Origin: Symsagittifera roscoffensis
Taxonomy: Eukaryota > Xenacoelomorpha > Acoela > Convolutidae
Length of the DNA stretch: 64,000 bases
Direction: 5' to 3'
Assembly: GCF_963678635.1 (NCBI RefSeq)
Contig: NC_087066.1
Span: 47,837,129-47,901,128 of the forward strand
In this document: positions 63,411 through 64,000 of the stretch, piece by piece
Layout of the letters: the number at the start of each line of letters is the position of its first letter
Numbering within the stretch: position 1 is the stretch's first letter
Notes under the pieces: model-generated
Seen by the model: only the letters and a program-made list of their open reading frames with translations
Database searches by the model: none
What the model was told of the DNA's origin: nothing
Position numbers and translations under genes: made by a program

Positions 63411-63486
63411 TAAGTATGAATTATACATATTACTAACTAATTAAAATATTAGAAACTCACCATTCTTTATCCATGTTTTCTTTAGA
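63411..63486 (+). other. Candidate intron in the 3' untranslated region
   Basis: Five bases after the TAA of the 602-codon ORF is CAG-GTAAGTATG, an excellent 5' splice site, and TTTTCTTTAG-AAC at about 63477-63489 is a good 3' splice site, defining an intron of about 75 bp. Both are on the element's coding strand. Beyond it, 63487-64000 shows only A/C-rich sequence with three loose repeats of GCAGTAAA or GCAGTAAT (63618-63740). Confidence 0.4.
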
Positions 63487-64000
63487 ACTTTAGCCTTCAT
63501 CCAACGATCATCTGAAAAATTCACAAAAGAAAAATAAAAAATAGCAAACTTCTTCAAAACTGTTTAAAACCCTATTAAATTTTTGCACCAACAATTAAAT
63601 AAATATAATACCAATGCAGTAATTTAATTTATAAATTTTTCCCCCACAAGCAGTAAATCTAAAAATGATGAAAATTTGTAACTTAATTTTCCCCAACAAC
63701 TAGCAGTAAAATTGAAATTCTATGTAGTAAATTAATAAGAAGCAAATGCAGTACTAACCTTTTGGTATTTTCATTCACTCGCACAAGAATTCTATCCAAA
63801 CTCGCACAGCTCGCCCACGAAGAATTGTTTAAATAATGAATTTCAGTTTCAAGCTTTCACACTCAACAACTCTAACACAAGATAACACGTTTCAAACTTT
63901 CCTTTAACCCGGTTGGAAAGGAATTATATACTAAACAAAACTAACCAATGCAGCTTACTAAACACCACAACACATAGCATAACAGCATGACTAAGAAAAG

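Larger units (their letters stand above)
47087..64000 (+). mobile_element. Env-bearing Ty3/gypsy (Metaviridae) element, right end outside window
   Basis: Gag, retropepsin, RT-RNase H-integrase, env-like and a further ORF follow each other on the plus strand from 48641 to 63406. The order RT-RNase H-integrase in a single frame is that of Ty3/gypsy elements and retroviruses. The sequence is strongly A/C-rich and G-poor on the coding strand. Small frameshifts split gag, the pol-env spacer ORF and env, so it is probably not replication-competent as read here, although sequencing or assembly errors in A-rich tracts cannot be excluded. Confidence 0.88.

Noticed and set aside
1..64000. tRNA and rRNA genes
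   Set aside because: No cloverleaf-like arrangement with A and B box sequences or conserved rRNA words was noticed by eye; a tRNAscan or Rfam run would be decisive.

Overview
The window is eukaryotic, most likely from an invertebrate animal. The only host-type gene seen is a two-exon aldehyde dehydrogenase with GT-AG splicing (44118-46268). Nearly everything else is mobile DNA: one complete Polinton/Maverick virus-like transposon, one almost complete env-bearing Ty3/gypsy element, decayed relatives of that element, a decayed BEL/Pao element, and short non-autonomous repeats. A marine invertebrate such as a tunicate would fit this mix, but nothing here proves the species. No tRNA, rRNA, CRISPR array or bacterial-style operon was recognised.

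Region by region. 1-12550 is T/G-rich and holds decayed minus-strand remains of the Ty3/gypsy family whose better copy lies at 47-64 kb (gag tail, protease, RT/RNase H, env, downstream ORF), interrupted by three local tandem duplications (3421-4370, 4690-6310, 7388-8681). 12551-13953 shows only a repeat end at 13123-13175. 13954-17700 is a gag-less, frameshifted BEL/Pao pol on the minus strand. 17701-23879 is a nest of short elements: hairpin-ended repeats, a diverged repeat pair, and a palindromic Tc1/mariner-type MITE (21830-22562) whose TA target site is confirmed by a related unoccupied site nearby.

23880-43635 is a Polinton of 19,756 bp with about 220-bp terminal inverted repeats and a perfect 6-bp target duplication (GTTATT). 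Read on the minus strand from 43.1 kb down it carries: three genes of little or no known function (one resembling a nuclease), a PC4-like gene, a small membrane protein, the packaging ATPase, two small conserved or unknown genes, integrase, minor capsid, a pX/pVI-like basic protein, major capsid, the adenain-like protease and a three-exon protein-primed DNA polymerase B. Neighbouring minus-strand genes overlap by a few bases (ATGA, TAATG). Replication, packaging, morphogenesis and integration genes all look intact. Two unusual features stand out: a 3.7-kb cassette bounded by about 115-bp inverted repeats (29767-33497) that includes two plus-strand genes (PC4-like; possible HUH nuclease), and a recent 717-bp triplication at the 5' end of the integrase.

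43636-44117 and 46311-47086 are short intergenic stretches with nothing recognised. From about 47087 to the window end lies a plus-strand Ty3/gypsy element with gag, protease, RT-RNase H-integrase, a small two-helix ORF, an env-type glycoprotein and a 602-codon ORF of unknown role downstream of env. Several of its reading frames are interrupted by single-base shifts, and its 3' LTR is not in the window. The gaps 24102-24476 (beside the left Polinton repeat), 29058-29766 and 29881-30716 (upstream of the polymerase gene), 43119-43418 (inside the right Polinton repeat), 47741-48640 (leader, with short repeats), 57332-58151 and 63487-64000 hold no gene that I can support.
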